Below, piece after piece: positions 46,138 to 54,473 of a stretch of DNA of 64,000 nucleotides. Location: positions 116,923 to 180,922 of the forward strand of contig JAEZFD010000029.1 of the NCBI GenBank assembly GCA_023417655.1, written 5' to 3'. The notes under the pieces are model-generated. The model ran no database searches and was not told the origin of the DNA. It worked only from the letters and a program-made list of their open reading frames with translations. This DNA is from Planctomycetota bacterium (GTDB lineage: Bacteria > Planctomycetota > Planctomycetia > Planctomycetales > Planctomycetaceae). The first letter of the stretch is position 1. The number at the start of each line of letters is the position of its first letter. The position numbers and the translations under genes are program-made.

Positions 46138-47165
46138 TGCGAGCTCTCCAGAGTCTGCTCTGCACCCTCCTCATTCTGTCCGCTGGCATGGTGTCAGCCG
46201 CAGGGGCTCAGGATGTCAGCGACGTTATCCCTGAGATTCAGTCGAAGGTCGTCAAACTCTATGGCGCGGGTGGACTGAAGAATCTGGCGACCTATGGAAC
46301 CGGATTTCTCGTCTCGGCGGACGGATACATCGTCACTGTCTGGAGCCACCTGCTTGATTCTGATGGCGTCTCGGTCGTACTGGGTGATGGACGCCGGTTC
46401 TTCGGGAAGGTGATCGGCACCGATTCGCAGAAGGATCTGGCCGTCCTGAAAATCGACGCAACCAATCTCCCGTACTTTGAACTTCAACTCGCGGCCACCG
46501 CTGGCCCGGGCGCGCCAGTTCTCGCCTTCAGCAATGTCTTCAAAGTCGCTGTTGGGGATGAACCAGTCAGTGTGATGCATGGCATCGTGTCAGCGAAGAC
46601 CGAACTTTCTGCACGACGGGGCCGTTATCAGATTCCATACCGGGGCTGGGTCTATGTGATTGACGCCGTCACGAATAATCCCGGTGCGGCCGGGGGCATT
46701 CTGACCACTTACGATGGCCGCTTATTGGGAATCCTCGGACGCGAAGTCCGCAGTGACCAGAACCACGTCTGGTTGAACTACGCGGTGCCGGTCACGGAAC
46801 TGGTCGGGACCATCGAAGACATCGTCGCCGGGCGCCATCGTCGCAACGATCCGCTCGCCGACACCGAAACCTCACCAAAGGATTCCGGGGTCCGTCCGCT
46901 TGATTTCGGGCTGATCCTCGTGCCGGATGTGGTCTTCCGCACTCCGGCTTATGTGGAAACCGTTGTTGAAGGCTCGCAGGCTGCGAAGCTCGGCCTCAAA
47001 CCAGACGATCTGGTGGTCTTTGCGAACGGAGAGCTGATTCCTTCCATTCGGGCACTCGATGCGATCCTCCGGCAACTGCCTCCGGGCGACGATCTTCAGC
47101 TGATTGTCAGAAGGGATCAGGAATTGATTTCTGTCACTTTCCGGGTCCCGCGGCCTCGCCCCTGA
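46134..47165 (+). CDS. HtrA-like pseudoprotease with PDZ domain (Ser lost)
   Basis: 343 residues, signal peptide about 1-25. Same fold as the upstream protease: His72 (TVWSHLL) and Asp101 (QKDLAVLKI) are kept. The nucleophile motif GNSGG reads GAAGG (Gly184-Gly188), so the catalytic Ser is Ala186 and the domain cannot work as a serine protease by the known mechanism. A PDZ-like domain ends the protein ('AAKLGLKPDDLVVFANGELI'). The ATG overlaps the upstream stop (ATGA), which indicates translational coupling. Likely a binding or regulatory partner of the active protease. Confidence 0.9.
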   Translation: MMRALQSLLCTLLILSAGMVSAAGAQDVSDVIPEIQSKVVKLYGAGGLKNLATYGTGFLVSADGYIVTVWSHLLDSDGVSVVLGDGRRFFGKVIGTDSQKDLAVLKIDATNLPYFELQLAATAGPGAPVLAFSNVFKVAVGDEPVSVMHGIVSAKTELSARRGRYQIPYRGWVYVIDAVTNNPGAAGGILTTYDGRLLGILGREVRSDQNHVWLNYAVPVTELVGTIEDIVAGRHRRNDPLADTETSPKDSGVRPLDFGLILVPDVVFRTPAYVETVVEGSQAAKLGLKPDDLVVFANGELIPSIRALDAILRQLPPGDDLQLIVRRDQELISVTFRVPRPRP

Positions 47166-47273
47166 AACGCAGAGCCATCCTTGTCGCCGGGTTCTCTGTG
47201 AGCGACTGCCTGTTTTCACTGACAGCTGAAATCCGACTTGAAGACTGCACCTGATTTTGACTGGTGAAACGCA

Positions 47274-49253
47274 ATGCGAGTAATGAGTTCTCCCCTTCAG
47301 GTCAGCCGCCGCAGTCTGCTTCTGATGATCTGCATGCTCATCGCGGCGACGGAACGTCAGGTCGAGGCACAGACCGTAGCTGAGTTGCAGAATGCCTATC
47401 AGCAGGCGGTCGCTCATGTCGATCGCAGCATCGTCCGGATCGAAACGGTCGGCGGAGAGGACCTTGTCGGCGATGTTCTCACCGGCACCGGCCCCACCAC
47501 CGGATGCGTGCTGCGTGAAGATGGTTACATCATCACCAGCCGGTTCAACTTTCTGGCGAACCCCTCAAGTGTTGTCGTCACTTTGTACGACGGCCGGAAG
47601 CTCGCCGCCGAGATTGTTGCCAATGATGAGTCGCGGATGCTGACGCTCCTGAAGGTCAACGCGACCGGGCTGACTCCACTGCAGCCAACTCCTCCTGAAG
47701 AGGTCCACGTCGGGCAGACGGCATTGGCGTTAGGCCGGACATTCGATCTGCAGTTTCCCAATGTGTCCGTCGGGATCGTCAGTGCGCAGAACCGGATTTG
47801 GGGACGCGCCCTGCAGACGGACGCCAAGACATCCCCTCTGAATTATGGGGGCCCGTTAATTGATCTCGCGGGACGCTGTCTGGGAATCATTGTTCCTTTG
47901 TCGCCTGACAAGCAGGGGACCACTGCTGGTGTCGAGTGGTATGACAGCGGCATCGGGTTTGCCATCCCCCTGACGGATCTACAGACGGCATTGCCGCGTC
48001 TGCTGGCCGGAGAAACCTTGAAGCCCGGCCTGATGGGGGTCAGTTTTGAAGATCAGGGAGCCGTAAGCGGAGCAGCGAAAATCATCCGAGTTCGTCCGAA
48101 GTCTCCTGCTGATGAAGCTGGACTGAAAGTCGACGATGTCGTCGTCTCTATCAATGGCAAACCGGTCGATAGACTGAACGATCTGAAAATGGTTCTCGGC
48201 AGCCTGTACGCTAAGGATGTGATTCATCTCATGGTCCGACGGCAGGACGAAACGATCCAGTGCGATCTGACCTTGGCAGAGCAGATTCAGGCATTCGTGG
48301 CTCCCTATCTAGGGATTCTCCCTGATCGCGAGATTCCGGCAGCCGACGCGAAAGGCCTCAAGATCAGAGGCATTCTGCCAGAGAGCCCTGCTGCAGAAGC
48401 AGGACTTCAGTCGGACGACGTCATTGAACAGGCTGTGAACGAGCCAGTTCAAAACGCTCCGGAACTGGAAAGTTGGATTCGCCGTCTTCAGCCAGAAGAT
48501 ACGCTGCCGCTGCTCCGGCGTCGTGGCACAGAGACTGAGACGATCACGGCAACCCTGGTCCCTCGCCCATCTGCTCCGCCGGAGAAAGTGGAACCGTTCG
48601 ACATTCCCTTTTCCGTGTCCGACCGCGATCTCAAGTCAGGACGTCTGAACGGCTCTCTCCCTGGCGACGGATTGAAATACTGGAGCTACATCCCTGAAAA
48701 CTATAATCCTCAATACCGATGGGGACTGCTCGTCTGGCTGCATCCGTCAGGCAATCCTCAAGAGCAGGAAACCTTGAAAGCCTGGCAGGAGGAATGTCGC
48801 CAACGGGGAATCATTCTGGTCGGTCCCCGTGCGCCTGACGTGAGTGGGTGGTCAACCGAGCATGAGGAATCCATCAAGGCGATCATTGAAGAGTTTCAGA
48901 AGAAGTATCAGATCGATCCCGCCCGAATCGTGGTCATGGGGCGTGAGAGCTCGACGGTCTTCGCGACTCAGCTGGCCTTCAAATATCGTGAGTTGATTCG
49001 CGGACTCATCCTGCTTCATGCTCCCCTGCGGATTCGACCTCCCGACGTTGACCCGGATTATCCTTTGGAGCTGGCCTTTGTCTCTTCGTCCGAGCATCCG
49101 CAGCACCGGCTTGTGGTCCGAAGCTTTGAGTTCGTCCGTAAGATGAACTTCCCTGCCTGGCTGGTGCCGCAGGAGAAGGGGCCAGACAATACGATTCCGG
49201 CTGAAGTGGTCTCAAAACTCGGCCTGTGGATCGACGTACTCGACCGTATTTGA
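47274..49253 (+). CDS. HtrA-like pseudoprotease with two PDZ domains and alpha/beta-hydrolase domain
   Basis: 659 residues, signal about 1-32. Trypsin-like domain aligned with its neighbours has all three catalytic positions replaced: His to Asn92 (ITSRFNFL), Asp to Met122 (ESRMLTLLK), Ser to Tyr191 (LNYGGP). Two PDZ domains follow (about 255-335 and 350-425, 'GLKVDDVVVSINGKPVDRL', 'GLQSDDVIEQAVNEPVQ'). The C-terminal alpha/beta-hydrolase domain (about 440-659, 'GLLVWLHPSGNPQEQ', 'DPARIVVMGRES') has Glu558 where the nucleophile elbow G-x-S-x-G normally has Ser. Both enzyme folds therefore look inactive. Third gene of the operon, 108 bases after the second. An ATG at 47283 is an alternative start. 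Confidence 0.88.
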   Translation: MRVMSSPLQVSRRSLLLMICMLIAATERQVEAQTVAELQNAYQQAVAHVDRSIVRIETVGGEDLVGDVLTGTGPTTGCVLREDGYIITSRFNFLANPSSVVVTLYDGRKLAAEIVANDESRMLTLLKVNATGLTPLQPTPPEEVHVGQTALALGRTFDLQFPNVSVGIVSAQNRIWGRALQTDAKTSPLNYGGPLIDLAGRCLGIIVPLSPDKQGTTAGVEWYDSGIGFAIPLTDLQTALPRLLAGETLKPGLMGVSFEDQGAVSGAAKIIRVRPKSPADEAGLKVDDVVVSINGKPVDRLNDLKMVLGSLYAKDVIHLMVRRQDETIQCDLTLAEQIQAFVAPYLGILPDREIPAADAKGLKIRGILPESPAAEAGLQSDDVIEQAVNEPVQNAPELESWIRRLQPEDTLPLLRRRGTETETITATLVPRPSAPPEKVEPFDIPFSVSDRDLKSGRLNGSLPGDGLKYWSYIPENYNPQYRWGLLVWLHPSGNPQEQETLKAWQEECRQRGIILVGPRAPDVSGWSTEHEESIKAIIEEFQKKYQIDPARIVVMGRESSTVFATQLAFKYRELIRGLILLHAPLRIRPPDVDPDYPLELAFVSSSEHPQHRLVVRSFEFVRKMNFPAWLVPQEKGPDNTIPAEVVSKLGLWIDVLDRI

Positions 49254-49294
49254 AGCGGTTTAAGGTTCCACAGTCGCACATCGTCTTAAATATA

Positions 49295-49332
49295 AACGCC
49301 GTCCTGTCATCACAGGACGGCGTTCGTTTTTT
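49295..49332 (+). terminator. Rho-independent terminator of the NPCBM/HtrA operon
   Basis: Perfect 13-bp stem AACGCCGTCCTGT (49295-49307) with ACAGGACGGCGTT (49312-49324), loop CATC, then CG and six T residues to 49332. Confidence 0.9.
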
Positions 49333-49368
49333 CAAATGAAGGGCAAACAGACTTTCGCCAGTGTTTGG

Positions 49369-50223
49369 CTAGCTGCCCTGAATCTTTGTTCGCAGTTCTT
49401 CCAGCAGGCGGACAGCCTGGCCGACGTCGTTCCGCTGACGTTCGCGTTCCTGCGGGATCTCGCGTTCAATGGTGAGTGGTCCGGTGTAACCGATCGACTG
49501 CAGGGTTCGCAGATAGTTTTCGATACCGACATCACCGGTACCCAGAGCGACTTCGCGACCCCAGGCGACTCCGCGCTGATCTTCAGGAGCCCAAGTGCCG
49601 TCTTTGCAGTGGACACTGCGGACGAGATGTCCGACGGCCCGCAGGGCGTCAATCGGATTGCCTGTGCCGTACAGAATCATGTTGGCGGGATCGAAATTGA
49701 TGAACAGGTTGTCACGATCCACGTCGTCAATGAACTCGAGCAGGTGAGCGGCGGTTTCCTGTCCGGTTTCCAGATTCAGCTGCTGGCCGTTGGCTGCGAT
49801 GTGGTCGAGCAGATCGCGAGTCGTTTCAACGATTGCCTTGTATTCATCTGAAGTGCGATCCGAAGGTACGAACCCGATGTGCAGGGCGACAGTGTTACAT
49901 CCCAGGTGTTTGGCGAAATCAGAGATTTCCTTCATTTCCTGGGTGCGTGCTGCGCGTGTGGCAGGGGGAACGAGTCCTACCGTACGGGCGGTCTCTTCGA
50001 TGCTGGCATAGCTTTCGTCTTCAAAGCCGCCAAAGACAGCCGTGACAGTGATCCCGGCTGCCTGGCACTTTTCCAGAAACTCCGCTGCGGCTTCAGCCGT
50101 CCGTTTTGCCGGAGAGGGGGCATGAATCTGAACAGTGGGAATTCCCAATTCCTGCACCACATCCAGATGCACGCCGAGACCTGTATCCAGTGATGTAAAG
50201 ACGCCAATCGGCCACACGCTCAT
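49369..50223 (-). CDS. Sugar phosphate isomerase/epimerase-family TIM-barrel protein
   Basis: 284 residues from ATG 50223 (MSVWPIGVFTSLD), with a purine-rich GGGGACGG upstream; an in-frame start eight codons earlier is less likely. Xylose-isomerase-like TIM barrel (AP_endonuc_2). Probable metal or active-site residues are visible in 'LNLETGQETAAHLLEF' (Glu), 'NLFINFDPANMILYG' (Asp), 'SVHCKDGTWA' (His) and 'GPLTIEREIP' (Glu). No signal peptide. Belongs to the broad group of planctomycete isomerases linked to sugar oxidation. Substrate unknown. Distinct from the epimerase at 20.1-20.9 kb. Confidence 0.85.
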   Translation of the reverse strand: MSVWPIGVFTSLDTGLGVHLDVVQELGIPTVQIHAPSPAKRTAEAAAEFLEKCQAAGITVTAVFGGFEDESYASIEETARTVGLVPPATRAARTQEMKEISDFAKHLGCNTVALHIGFVPSDRTSDEYKAIVETTRDLLDHIAANGQQLNLETGQETAAHLLEFIDDVDRDNLFINFDPANMILYGTGNPIDALRAVGHLVRSVHCKDGTWAPEDQRGVAWGREVALGTGDVGIENYLRTLQSIGYTGPLTIEREIPQERERQRNDVGQAVRLLEELRTKIQGS

Positions 50224-50433
50224 GTTCCGTCCCCTGCTTTGAATCAATTCAGCTGGTCCGGTACGCAGCCCGAACCCTGACAGGATCAGAGTAAGTCATT
50301 TTTGCTCAGAACGAAAACCGGTCAGCAGGCAGATTTTCCGGGAAGACCTCTTCTCTCTTACGAGAGCCGCAAAATCCTCGACCGATTGCGCAAAACAGTC
50401 GCGGATGTTGACCACTTCCGAACCAAGGAGGGA

Positions 50434-51780
50434 TTACCCATCTCCTTCGGGGGGTGAATCATCTCCATCAGGAATCAACCCGAAATGTGCAAGGCGGCGA
50501 TAGAGCTTTGCGCGGGGCATCTTCAGCAGGTCAGCAGCGACAGATTTATTTCCTCGGGCTTCCTGCAATGCCTGCTCAATTCGAGTGCGTTCCAGACTTG
50601 CGAGCTCTTCTTCCAGACTCGGACGCACCGGCAGCGGTCGCAACGTCTGTGACTGAAAGCTTTCGCTCAGATTCGGAGGGAGATGTGGCAAATCAATGAT
50701 GAGCTCAGACGTTCGTCTGACTGCCTGTGAAATGACGAGACTCAATTCGTCGACGTTCCCTGGCCAGTTGTATTGCAGAAACAGTCGTTCGACAGCCGGG
50801 GTGAAGCCTTGCCTCTGAGGTGACTGCGGCTGGTTCTGTTCTTCCAAAATCTGCTGCGCCAGTAATGGCAGATCCTCCGGTCGCTGCGAGAGCGAAGGAA
50901 GATGAATGGAAATCGCACCGAGTTTCCACTTGAGAGCTGGCAGCAGTGCCTCATCTGGAATTTCTTCCAGAGCGAATGCCGAAGCGGTGAAGTGCCGGAA
51001 TCGTCCCCGATCCACTTCGCTGAGTACCAGTTGCTGCAAATCTCGCGGGAGCGATTGAATCTCGTCAAAGTACAATGTTGCTGCGGCCTGTCCCCCATCA
51101 GGGTCATACAGCCGATTCAGAAGCCGTCCAATTTCAAATGGAGAGGACTGCTGACAGTGAATCGGAATGAACCGATGCAAGCGCTGTGGACTGCCATAAT
51201 GAATCAGTCTGGCGATGTGCTCTTTCCCTGTCCCTGCGCCCCCACTGAAATGCACTGTGGCCGTCGTTTGCCGAGCCACTTCCACCTGACTGGCAACCCG
51301 TTGCATCGCCGCAGAATTGGCAATCAGCCGATCGACTCGATACTTCGCGTGAAGAGCCGCAGTATGCCGGGCGACATCAAGTCGTCGTGTTGCTCCGAAA
51401 CTGGGAAACGCTGCCGCAGGCTCCACGATGAAGCCGAGAACGTGTCCGGCTTCTCCTTCCTCCTCCATTTCCAGTCGGAAGAAGTGGATGTCGCGCTCAA
51501 TGGGATCGCCGCCTCGACGGTTCAGCACGACTCGATTCACGACGGGTCGATTTTCGCGAATGTCACCCGGTGGACAGAGCGACCCGGTCAGGCTGCCTGG
51601 CAGTGCCGGATCGGCAATTGTCTGCGACAGACAGGTCTTCCCAATGATTTCTTCCGCAGGCCATTGGGTCAGCATCTCGCAGCCGCGATTGAAGACCAGA
51701 ACCACGTTGCGATCATCGAGAACAAACAGCGGGGTCGGGCTGGATGTCAGCCACGTTGCGAGACCTCGACGGGATTTCAT
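50434..51780 (-). CDS. PAS-AAA-Fis regulator resembling NtrC but lacking GAFTGA
   Basis: 448 residues from ATG 51780, chosen because GGGAGG lies about 12 bases upstream and because longer in-frame extensions run back into the kdsA promoter and gene. Domains: PAS sensor (about 8-120, 'PTPLFVLDDRNVVLVFNRGC'), AAA+ domain (about 150-370) with Walker A GGAGTGK (180-186) and Walker B-like YFDEIQ (237-242), and C-terminal Fis-type helix-turn-helix (about 395-432, 'ALQEARGNKSVAADLLKMPR'). The GAFTGA loop that contacts sigma-54 in true enhancer-binding proteins is absent between the Walker motifs. The protein may therefore act without sigma-54, like TyrR-type relatives. Divergent from kdsA. Confidence 0.85.
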   Translation of the reverse strand: MKSRRGLATWLTSSPTPLFVLDDRNVVLVFNRGCEMLTQWPAEEIIGKTCLSQTIADPALPGSLTGSLCPPGDIRENRPVVNRVVLNRRGGDPIERDIHFFRLEMEEEGEAGHVLGFIVEPAAAFPSFGATRRLDVARHTAALHAKYRVDRLIANSAAMQRVASQVEVARQTTATVHFSGGAGTGKEHIARLIHYGSPQRLHRFIPIHCQQSSPFEIGRLLNRLYDPDGGQAAATLYFDEIQSLPRDLQQLVLSEVDRGRFRHFTASAFALEEIPDEALLPALKWKLGAISIHLPSLSQRPEDLPLLAQQILEEQNQPQSPQRQGFTPAVERLFLQYNWPGNVDELSLVISQAVRRTSELIIDLPHLPPNLSESFQSQTLRPLPVRPSLEEELASLERTRIEQALQEARGNKSVAADLLKMPRAKLYRRLAHFGLIPDGDDSPPEGDG

Positions 51781-52010
51781 AGACACAGGCTGCCTCCCGC
51801 GCAGTGAACTGCCCGACTGCGTGCCCGCGGAATTGGAGAACTCGAGTTCAGCGGTTTTCCGGAACCGACACTTCGACCACGTCGTCAAAGCATTTCGTTC
51901 ACGGCTCTGGAAATAACGTATCAGGCGGCGTTTCGCAACGACAGGACCGCTCTCGACAACCTTTCGACGGGTCGTCAAGATTCCCCGACGCGTCATTGAA
52001 AGGATTGCAG

Positions 52011-52859
52011 ATGCCGACTCAACCGTTAATTGTCGACCAGTATTCATGCGGAACCGGACGTCCGCTGATGTTCATCGTAGGCCCTTGTGTCATCGAGTCA
52101 GAAGAGCTGATCCGCGAGACCTCCCTGCGGCTCGCCGACCTCGCCGCAAAACGCAACTGGCAGATCGTCTTTAAGTCGAGTTTCGATAAGGCCAACCGTA
52201 CCAGCTTCAACAGCTTCCGTGGACCGGGTCTGGAAAAAGGCCTTGAGATCCTCAATCGGGTTCGCGAACAGACCGGGTTGCCAGTCACGACCGACATTCA
52301 TGAACCTCATCAGGCCGCCCCGGCGGGAAAGGTCTGTCGCATTCTACAGGTGCCCGCGTTTCTGGTGCGTCAGACGGATCTCGTCCATGCGATCGCCGAA
52401 GCTGCCCGTGACAACAACGGGGTCGTGAACTTCAAGAAGCCACAGTTCATGGCCCCGGAAGACATGATTCATGCGGTGACCAAAAGTGAGCAGGCAGGTG
52501 CTCCCAACATCCTGCTGACCGATCGCGGCACGATGTTCGGCTTCGGGCGGCTGATCAACGACATGACAGCCATCCCGACGATGCAGGGCTTCGGCGTCCC
52601 TGTCTGCATCGATGCCACTCACAGTGTGCAGCGTCCCGGCGGCAGCACGACCGGCGGGAACCGAGCGATGGTCCCATTCATCGCCCGGGCAGCCGTCGCC
52701 GCGGGTGCTGATGCAGTGTTCATTGAAACACACCCCGACCCAGACAACGCCAAAAGCGACGGCCCCAATCAGGTGAAGCTGCAGGATGTCGAACGCATTC
52801 TGACCGAGCTGACCCGCATGCGGTCACTGATTCAGGAATTCCAGCAAGCGGGCGCATAG
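52011..52859 (+). CDS. kdsA: 3-deoxy-D-manno-octulosonate 8-phosphate synthase
   Basis: Condenses arabinose-5-phosphate and phosphoenolpyruvate to Kdo-8-phosphate, for LPS inner core. The 282-residue product has the expected family length. Signature stretches: 'FIVGPCVIESEEL', 'KSSFDKANRTSFNSFRGPGL', 'TDIHEPHQA', 'VNFKKPQFMAPEDM', 'LLTDRGTMFGFGRLINDM' and 'IDATHSVQRPGG'. An ATG at 52011 with AAAGGA seven bases upstream is the start. A longer in-frame opening back to 51804 is antisense to the regulator gene and has no domain. Cytoplasmic. A strong terminator follows. Confidence 0.96.
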   Translation: MPTQPLIVDQYSCGTGRPLMFIVGPCVIESEELIRETSLRLADLAAKRNWQIVFKSSFDKANRTSFNSFRGPGLEKGLEILNRVREQTGLPVTTDIHEPHQAAPAGKVCRILQVPAFLVRQTDLVHAIAEAARDNNGVVNFKKPQFMAPEDMIHAVTKSEQAGAPNILLTDRGTMFGFGRLINDMTAIPTMQGFGVPVCIDATHSVQRPGGSTTGGNRAMVPFIARAAVAAGADAVFIETHPDPDNAKSDGPNQVKLQDVERILTELTRMRSLIQEFQQAGA

Positions 52860-52885
52860 CACTGGCTCGATGGATTCAGAAAAAG

Positions 52886-52920
52886 ACAGGGCGAGTCGAT
52901 CCCGGATCGACTCGCCCTGT
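52886..52920 (+). terminator. Strong hairpin terminator after kdsA
   Basis: ACAGGGCGAGTCGAT (52886-52900) pairs perfectly with ATCGACTCGCCCTGT (52906-52920) around a CCCGG loop, between convergent genes kdsA and a membrane protein gene. It can stop transcription from both sides; the flanking U-tract is weak on the plus side and an A-run (52881-52884) serves the minus side. Confidence 0.8.
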
Positions 52921-52960
52921 TGTCATCTCCGGTCGGCAAAATGACACCGCAGGACACAGC

Positions 52961-54442
52961 TCAGGCTTCGTTCATTCGCTCGTAAAACCAGCGTGAGTAA
53001 TACAGTTTCAACACGATCTGATTGAACACATAACTCAGCGGGATCAGTGCAGGCGCCGCCAGCGGGGATTTCACGACATCAGCGATGATCCAGGCAGCCG
53101 CCACGAACAGACCCAGAAACAGCACGAGAATCGTTGCCGCATCGATCCCACCGCGAACGCAAGTAAAGGGGATCAGTGAACCGACCGCCGCCGTCGGGGT
53201 GCAGAGCCAGACGCTCACACAAACACAGAACATAATCAGCCCGAGGCCCGATGATTTCCATGAAAGAATCAAACAGACGATCGTGAAGAACGTGATTTCA
53301 GGAACGGTCAACCACCTCACTCCGCGATTCCATGCCTGATAAATTGCCTTCTCGCCTCCCGCAGCGAGCACAAGCGAAGAGAGCGTGCGTCCCTGGAGTT
53401 CCTGTGTAAACGCTGCTGCCAATGTCATCGCAGGGGAAGCGGCCGCCGCCAAGCAAATGAAGGGAGCGAGATCCCAGAACCATTCTTTTCCAGCGAAAAC
53501 GTACGCGGCCCCGAGCCCAAGAACCACCGCTGCGACGAGCACCCATCTTCCAGGTCGGTTCAAATTCTGCGAATGCACATGCACAACATGCCAAGCGAGT
53601 GCATCTGGCCAGACAACATTTTCAGGAGGCGTCCCCAGCGCGATCGTTATCTTTCGCCCGCTGGCTTGCCCGGCGGCCTCCCAATCGGGCCATCCAGCGT
53701 ACCAGCCAATTCGCAGTGATCGCTGCAAAGAGCGAGCGGAGAGGAAACTGATCATTCCGTACCAGACCGCTGGACCGATGGGAAGCGGCGACAACGCGAG
53801 CAGGGGCGACTCTCCGAGATAATGAGAACACAGCGAAAGGGAGTGAATGACCTCCGAAATGCCCTCCCAGAGCGGGGCAATCGCTGCAGGCAAATTAAAT
53901 GAAGTCGATGCAAATCGATAAGCAAAATGGTCGATTGAGATTGGATACCCGATCGCCAAAAAGCTGAGCACGAACCTTTGGACATTCCACTTCCACCCGC
54001 TGTCCAGCCAGACGTTAAAGGACAGGAGAAAGACGAGCAGGGCACCGGATTCGACGATGAGCAAGTCGAATGCCGTGATGCGGCCGATATACCACAGTGC
54101 GAACCAGACGGGCCAGCGGACCGACACCACCCAGAAATATTTGAGATAGCCCAGCGCCAGATTCACGAGATGCCAGGGAAGCGGCTCCAGTTCCGACAGG
54201 CGCAGCAGATCGAGGAAGGATCGCTGTCGGGTTTCAACGAGGTCACCGGCCAGCCAGCCTGACAGGAACAACGACGTGACGCCGACAGGAACCAAAAGAG
54301 CATAGGAACTCAGCGGAATCGGCCCCTGAGTCTGATATAGGCCGATAGCCGCCAGCAGCACGACACCACGAATGATCCACAGATCGAACCGGCGTGAATG
54401 ACGTCGAATCTGAGACCAGAGAACTTTGCCTGCGGCATTCAT
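52961..54442 (-). CDS. Polytopic membrane protein, tandem paralogue A (ABC-permease-like)
   Basis: 493 residues from ATG 54442, selected by alignment with the upstream paralogue, whose start MNVTGKVLWSQIRRHSRR matches MNAAGKVLWSQIRRHSRR here; an in-frame ATG at 54460 adds six residues. About ten to twelve hydrophobic segments. A shared core includes 'LFLSGWLAGDLVETRQRSFL', 'VVSVRWPVWFALWYIGRITA' and 'WPDALAWHVVHVHSQNLNR'. The overall look is of an ABC-2-type permease or large exporter subunit, but no ATPase is nearby and no family was firmly recognised. The start is about 30 bases after the upstream gene's stop, so same operon. Confidence 0.75.
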   Translation of the reverse strand: MNAAGKVLWSQIRRHSRRFDLWIIRGVVLLAAIGLYQTQGPIPLSSYALLVPVGVTSLFLSGWLAGDLVETRQRSFLDLLRLSELEPLPWHLVNLALGYLKYFWVVSVRWPVWFALWYIGRITAFDLLIVESGALLVFLLSFNVWLDSGWKWNVQRFVLSFLAIGYPISIDHFAYRFASTSFNLPAAIAPLWEGISEVIHSLSLCSHYLGESPLLALSPLPIGPAVWYGMISFLSARSLQRSLRIGWYAGWPDWEAAGQASGRKITIALGTPPENVVWPDALAWHVVHVHSQNLNRPGRWVLVAAVVLGLGAAYVFAGKEWFWDLAPFICLAAAASPAMTLAAAFTQELQGRTLSSLVLAAGGEKAIYQAWNRGVRWLTVPEITFFTIVCLILSWKSSGLGLIMFCVCVSVWLCTPTAAVGSLIPFTCVRGGIDAATILVLFLGLFVAAAWIIADVVKSPLAAPALIPLSYVFNQIVLKLYYSRWFYERMNEA

Positions 54443-54473
54443 TCGATTCACGGCCCTCATTCGGTGCGGCGGA

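Noticed and set aside
51804..52010. N-terminal extension of kdsA
   Set aside because: Antisense to the regulator gene region, polar low-quality sequence, while a good ribosome-binding site and the family start are at 52011.
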